Source of the DNA: Ignavibacteria bacterium UBA5771
GTDB lineage: Bacteria > Bacteroidota > Ignavibacteria > Kapaibacteriales > UBA2268
Direction of reading: 5' to 3'
DNA: 18,133 nt
NCBI GenBank assembly: GCA_002418685.1
Contig: DIEP01000120.1
Span: 1-18,133, forward strand
Position 1 is the first letter of the stretch; each line of letters starts with the position of its first letter. Shown here piece after piece: positions 14,676 to 18,133 of the stretch. Under the pieces are notes generated by a model. That model was given only the letters and a program-made list of their open reading frames with translations. It did not search any database and was not told the DNA's origin. The position numbers were made by a program, and so were the translations under genes.

Positions 14676-15701
14676 ATGAGAAAAGAGAAATATTCAAAGT
14701 ATATATGGCTGTTCATTTTCACTTTTATCACTTGTATGATTTCGGGTGCACAATGGCAGAACAAAAATATTATGGAAATTCTGAATTGGCAATATGGCAT
14801 TACTTATGCTATATTGATTCTGACTTTCCTTTCTTCCCATGAATTCGGTCATTACTTTGCTGCTCGATATTATGGAATTCAAACTACACTTCCATATTAT
14901 ATTCCATTCCCATTTCCAATTGCGCTAAATTTTGGAACGATGGGAGCAGTCATTAGAATAAAAGAACCTGTCACTTCCAAAAAAGCTCTGTTTGATATTG
15001 GCATAGCGGGACCAATTGCGGGATTTATCGTTTGCTGTATCTTTTTGATTATTGGGCTGGAGACACTGCCGGGCAAAGAATATGTTTATCAAATTCATCC
15101 TGAATACTTGCAAAATGGGAATGGTGCAATTCCTATGTCGGGTTTATTTTTTGGCGACACATTGCTATATTCATTGTTTTCCAAATTGTTTGCCAATCCA
15201 AATGGATTCTTGCCACCAATGAATGAAATATATCATTATCCATTTCTCAATGTTGGATGGTTCGGATTATTTGTTACAGCAATGAATTTGCTCCCAATGG
15301 GACAACTTGATGGCGGACATATTACTTATTCAATTTTTGGAACAAAAGGGCATTATGCAGTTTCACGTGCATTCTTTTGGCTGCTTTTAATTCTTGGTTT
15401 ATTGGGTGCAATGTATGAATGGTATTTATATTTAGACGAAACAAACGCTACGACTATATTAACAGGGTTTGGTCGTTCGATATATTTGTTTTTTCAATAT
15501 TTTTTCGCGAAATTCCCGATTTTGAAAGGGATGTGGACGGGATGGCTGGTTTGGGCAATATTAGCAAAGTTTGTCATCAGATTGAAGCATCCACCTGTTG
15601 AAAACGAAGACGATATTGGAACACCTCGGAAAGCGCTTGGAATATTCGCATTATTAATGCTTTTAGGTAGTTTCTCAATAAATGCGATTTATATAATATA
15701 A
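14676..15701 (+). CDS. Site-2 protease-type membrane metallopeptidase (M50 family, EGY-like)
   Basis: A 341-residue multi-pass inner-membrane zinc protease homologue. HEFGH at residues 55-59 (H55, E56, H59) sits in the second hydrophobic segment. The third ligand lies in NLLPMGQLDGGH (204-215), the classic N-x-x-P-x-x-x-L-D-G motif, with Asp212. Between them, PFPFPIALNFGTMGAVIRIK and ALFDIGIAGPIAGF resemble the EGY1/S2P branch rather than RseP: no PDZ domain is inserted. Helices at about 11-24, 42-60, 106-128, 194-215, 231-250 and 320-340 give six or so segments. It cuts substrates within the membrane by family analogy; the substrate is unknown. It is followed after 36 nt by adk and may be co-transcribed with it. 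Confidence 0.87.
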   Translation: MRKEKYSKYIWLFIFTFITCMISGAQWQNKNIMEILNWQYGITYAILILTFLSSHEFGHYFAARYYGIQTTLPYYIPFPFPIALNFGTMGAVIRIKEPVTSKKALFDIGIAGPIAGFIVCCIFLIIGLETLPGKEYVYQIHPEYLQNGNGAIPMSGLFFGDTLLYSLFSKLFANPNGFLPPMNEIYHYPFLNVGWFGLFVTAMNLLPMGQLDGGHITYSIFGTKGHYAVSRAFFWLLLILGLLGAMYEWYLYLDETNATTILTGFGRSIYLFFQYFFAKFPILKGMWTGWLVWAILAKFVIRLKHPPVENEDDIGTPRKALGIFALLMLLGSFSINAIYII

Positions 15702-15737
15702 ATTATAAATATAATTATTAAATAAAAAAAAGATAAT

Positions 15738-16406
15738 ATGAACATAATTCTTATGGGACCGCCGGGAGCGGGCAAAGGAACGCAGGCAGAAAAAATCTGC
15801 AAGAAATTCGGTACAGTTCAAATATCAACAGGCGATATTTTGCGAAAAAATGTGAAAGAGCAAACTCAGTTAGGTCTTTACGCAAAAAGTTATATGGATG
15901 CGGGGGCGCTTGTTCCTGATGAAATAATAATAGGTATGATTCGAGAAGAATTGTTAAACCCCATCTATAAAAATGGATTCCTCCTTGATGGGTTTCCAAG
16001 AACAATTCCTCAGGCTATTGCTCTTGATAATCTTATCTCGGAGCTGGGAATTATAATAAACGCCGTAGTGCTTTTGGATGTTCCTGACGAAATATTAATA
16101 GAACGAATATCGGGCAGAAGGTCTTGCCGAACATGCAACCGCACTTTCCACATAATTTACAATCCACCACCCGATCCAAAGGATTGCGATAAAGGTATAT
16201 GCGATATATATCAAAGAGATGACGACAAAGAAGACACCGTCCGCAATCGCCTGCAAGTTTATCATCAAAGTACCAAGCCCCTGATTGATTATTATCAGCA
16301 AAAGGGACTGCTAATCAAAGTGAGCGGTGTGGGTGAGCTCAGTGAAGTCTTTGATAGAATAATAGATGCCATAAATGTATCCGTATCAAATACTAATAAG
16401 GTATAA
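15738..16406 (+). CDS. adk: Adenylate kinase, long form with a four-cysteine LID
   Basis: Interconverts ATP + AMP and 2 ADP in the cytoplasm. The 222-residue protein opens with the P-loop MGPPGAGKGT (6-15). ISTGDILR (29-36), GFLLDGFPRT (80-89) and the LID QRDDD (159-163) with RNRLQVYHQSTKPL are all present. The LID has C130-x2-C133 and C150, as in zinc-binding adenylate kinases. The fourth cysteine is at 155 (DCDKGICDIYQRDDD) instead of the usual 153, though the distance to QRDDD is unchanged. Whether zinc is still held is open. It follows the protease gene by 36 nt. A long A-run (AAAAAAAAGATAATATG) precedes the ATG, without a Shine-Dalgarno sequence. Confidence 0.96.
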   Translation: MNIILMGPPGAGKGTQAEKICKKFGTVQISTGDILRKNVKEQTQLGLYAKSYMDAGALVPDEIIIGMIREELLNPIYKNGFLLDGFPRTIPQAIALDNLISELGIIINAVVLLDVPDEILIERISGRRSCRTCNRTFHIIYNPPPDPKDCDKGICDIYQRDDDKEDTVRNRLQVYHQSTKPLIDYYQQKGLLIKVSGVGELSEVFDRIIDAINVSVSNTNKV

Positions 16407-16509
16407 TTTTTTATAAAATAATCAGTAATTTTGTTTATTATTTTTTGGAAATTGCAATAAGCAATTCAAAATAACTTTATGTGTTGAGGCAAGGAATTTG
16501 GAGAAAAAT

Positions 16510-16674
16510 ATGGATTTAGAGTTTAATAAAGTTTATAATATGGATTGTATTGAAGGAATGAAGAATATTCCTAATAATTCAATTGACCTTGTGATTACTG
16601 ACCCACCTTTTGCAATAAAGAGCAGTGTTTTTATTGCTTTCATCCGATTATTCGTCAATAATTTATTAAATTAA
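16510..16674 (+). pseudogene. Remnant of an N4/N6 site-specific DNA methyltransferase (N-terminus only)
   Basis: A 54-codon open frame. NKVYNMDCIEGMKNIPNNSI then DLVITDPPFAI (6-36) is the N-terminus of a DNA methyltransferase of the N6_N4_Mtase family. It includes the catalytic DPP(Y/F) motif as DPPF and the run-up D-C-x-E-G-M. Immediately after DPPFAI the similarity stops. A short unrelated tail (SSVFIAFIRLF and on) leads to TAA at 16672-16674, 8 nt before mazG. A working enzyme needs several hundred more residues, including the FxGxG AdoMet motif, so this is a truncated relic. TAATTTTG at 16426 and a small palindrome (AATTGC/GCAATT, 16450-16466) may be left from its old promoter. No restriction gene is seen. 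Confidence 0.75.
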
Positions 16675-16682
16675 AAAATAAT

Positions 16683-17507
16683 ATGGCAAATAATAAAGTC
16701 GATATTCCTTTACCACAAAATCCCGATAGCTTGAATGATTGGTTTGACACGTTTTATAAATTAGTTTGGATATTACGCGAAAATTGCCCATGGGATAAAG
16801 AACAAACAAATGAAAGTATTGCCCAACTTACTATTGAAGAGGCTTATGAAGTGATGGATGCAGTCTATAAGAAAGACGATCAGGAATTATCAGCGGAATT
16901 GGGCGATTTGCTTCTACATATTTTTATGCATTCAGTAATTGCTGAGCAAAGGCAGGCATTTACGTTGAAAGAAGTATTTGAAAAGATTCACTCAAAAATG
17001 GTGCGTCGTCATCCCCATGTTTTTGGCGAAGTTGAGGTCGAAAATCAATCGCAAGTGCTCAAAAATTGGGAAAATATAAAGAAAACTGAGCGAGACGGGA
17101 GCATTCTTGATGGAGTTCCTGCTGCACTTCCTGCTTTATTGCGTGCAGAACGTATTCAGCATAAAGCATCTCGCGTTGGTTTTGATTGGAACGAAAAAAC
17201 TGATGTCTGGGCAAAGGTTAATGAAGAATTTCAGGAATTGAAAGATGAATTGCAAGCCGGTGATAAAGCAAGAGCTGAAGAGGAATTTGGCGATTTGCTT
17301 TTTTCGCTTGTTAATGCTGCACGTTTCGAGGGGATTATACCCGAGGAAGCCCTGCAATATGCGAATATGAAATTTACACGTCGTTTTCAGCACATAGAGA
17401 ATCGCTCAAAAGAATTGGGCAGAGATATGAACGATATGACACTCCCCGAAATGGACGTTCTTTGGGATGAAGCCAAATCAATAGAAAAGAAAGAAAAAGA
17501 AGAGTAG
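16683..17507 (+). CDS. mazG: Nucleoside triphosphate pyrophosphohydrolase MazG
   Basis: Hydrolyses (d)NTPs to monophosphates and pyrophosphate, a house-cleaning role. The 274-residue protein has both MazG repeats. Domain 1 has LRENCPWDKEQT (31-42) and the metal-binding helices EEAYE (52-56) with E72 and D75 in AELGD. HPHVFGEV lies at 110-117. Domain 2 has KASRVGFDW (161-169), EEFQE (181-185) and EEEFGD (199-204), where the active metal site normally lies. The C-terminus ends in a Lys/Glu-rich tail (KSIEKKEKEE). It is intact although it sits between a methyltransferase relic 8 nt upstream and a recombinase relic that begins at its stop codon. No mazEF toxin-antitoxin genes are adjacent. Confidence 0.95.
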   Translation: MANNKVDIPLPQNPDSLNDWFDTFYKLVWILRENCPWDKEQTNESIAQLTIEEAYEVMDAVYKKDDQELSAELGDLLLHIFMHSVIAEQRQAFTLKEVFEKIHSKMVRRHPHVFGEVEVENQSQVLKNWENIKKTERDGSILDGVPAALPALLRAERIQHKASRVGFDWNEKTDVWAKVNEEFQELKDELQAGDKARAEEEFGDLLFSLVNAARFEGIIPEEALQYANMKFTRRFQHIENRSKELGRDMNDMTLPEMDVLWDEAKSIEKKEKEE

Positions 17508-17917
17508 AGAAATATTATAGACTCTCCGATGATGTAAAAAGGTGCAACGAGCAGAAAATACAAAACCAAGTATGGATAACAAAACCCAAAATAGGGTATA
17601 TTGGCGTTTGTGACGACAAAGGAAAAAGCAAAAATATAATCCTTGACCCACATAAGAACTCAGCACATTATTAATATGCTTGGAAATGCATACCAAAAGC
17701 AATTACAAAGAACTTAAGCACGAGCCAAAAAGTAAAATATATTCAATTCTTAGAGACTTGTTTTCTTATGGCGAAATGCGAAAAGAATGAACTATATCCG
17801 CATAAATACCAACCCTTAATATCAAAACAGTTATTTAACAGAGTGCAGGAAGTTTTTAATGGTTATTATATAAAGCCGTTTAGATATGGTTGTAAACCCT
17901 CCCTCCTTTTGGTTTGA
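17507..17917 (+). pseudogene. Frameshifted, 5'-truncated serine recombinase (large resolvase type)
   Basis: Starting at the last base of the mazG stop codon, one frame reads EKYYRLSDDVKRCNEQKI, then WITKPKIGYIGV, then KNIILDP, the core of the Pfam Recombinase domain of large serine recombinases. After an in-frame TAA at about 17672 it resumes as PKAITKNLSTSQ. It shifts frame to SKIYSILRDLFSYGEMRKE (17732-17788), meets a stop, then returns to the first frame with ELYPHKYQPLISKQLFNRVQ and EVFNGYYIKPFRYG, and ends at TGA 17915-17917. Several pieces match the order and spacing of the family (fYYGEM, then YPHKYxPIISKxLFxxVQ). The catalytic resolvase N-terminal domain with its Ser and the C-terminal coiled region are missing. 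It is a relic of an integrative element or phage. Confidence 0.8.
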
Positions 17918-17996
17918 TTCGTATATATAATGTCTATGGTCGCCAATTCTCATACTATTCATTAATTTAGTATTTTAAAAAAATAAAATTTAAAAT

Positions 17997-18133
17997 ATGA
18001 AAAAAACAGCGGGAATAATTGCATTAATTCTATTGAGTGCGAGTCTCTTTGCTTGCAGTCAAAATCAGAAAGAGGATAAAATACTGAAAATATATAAGGA
18101 AATCCTCATAGTTAGAGCAAATGAAAATGACAG
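17997..18133 (+). CDS. Predicted lipoprotein, N-terminal part only (runs off the window)
   Basis: ATG 17997 opens a frame with no stop to the window end: 45 codons plus 2 nt. The N-terminus has two Lys, a hydrophobic core (GIIALILLSASL) and LFAC with Cys20, a good lipobox. A charged, helical stretch (EDKILKIYKEILIVRANEND) follows. This marks an exported lipoprotein; the rest of the protein is not visible, so no function can be given. Upstream of the ATG is AT-rich DNA without a Shine-Dalgarno sequence. The 79 nt between the recombinase relic and this gene show nothing else. Confidence 0.65.
   Translation, partial: MKKTAGIIALILLSASLFACSQNQKEDKILKIYKEILIVRANEND

Noticed and set aside
16683..17507. 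mazG as part of a toxin-antitoxin locus
   Set aside because: No mazE or mazF-like frame is present on either side; the neighbours are decayed methyltransferase and recombinase pieces.
1..18133. tRNA, rRNA, CRISPR array, intact insertion sequence or prophage
   Set aside because: Reading both strands showed no cloverleaf with its conserved loops, no regularly spaced repeats, and no intact transposase or integrase; only the degraded recombinase at 17507-17917.

Overview
The window is AT-rich, gene-dense chromosomal DNA from a Gram-negative bacterium of the Bacteroidota/Chlorobiota/Ignavibacteriota (FCB) group. The evidence is a secreted GWxTD-domain protein, an Omp28-type lipoprotein, lipoproteins with short Bacteroidota-style signal peptides, few Shine-Dalgarno sequences, TAnnTTTG-like promoter motifs, and LPS genes (kdsA, lptC) that imply an outer membrane. 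An Ignavibacteria/Kapabacteria-like lineage fits best, but this is an inference from gene content.

Layout. (1) 1-375 is the 3' end of an unrecognised gene, followed by a single GWxTD gene (547-1866). (2) 2098-8600 is a tightly packed minus-strand run read kdsA > lptC > tpiA > pgsA > M48 lipoprotein > pyrF > rsgA > gcvT, closed by a clear rho-independent terminator at 2006-2034. Gaps are between a 4-nt overlap and 39 nt, so it is probably one operon mixing envelope synthesis, central metabolism, ribosome maturation and one-carbon metabolism. (3) 8711-9922 is a divergent LolC/E-like permease. An Omp28-like lipoprotein and a GalE-like epimerase follow on the minus strand. (4) ridA (+) is divergent from the epimerase and ends 1 nt from a convergent small gene of unknown function. 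A SnoaL-like lipoprotein (+) follows, then about 200 nt of apparently decayed sequence ending in a plus-strand terminator. (5) A PolB-related DEDDy exonuclease (-) is divergent from a membrane site-2 protease homologue (+). A strong perfect inverted repeat lies between them. Adenylate kinase follows the protease. (6) mazG (16683-17507) is bracketed by gene debris: a 54-codon remnant of an N4/N6 DNA methyltransferase before it and a frameshifted serine-recombinase remnant starting at its stop codon. A new lipoprotein gene begins at 17997 and runs off the window.

Nearly all intact genes are recognisable housekeeping or envelope genes. I found no RNA genes, CRISPR array or intact mobile element, and no convincing novel multi-gene system. 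The points most worth checking are the mobile-element scars around mazG, the shifted fourth zinc cysteine in adenylate kinase, the 13-bp inverted repeat at 14580-14616, the recurring TAATTTTG motif in promoter regions, and the unidentified 114-residue gene at 12483-12827.
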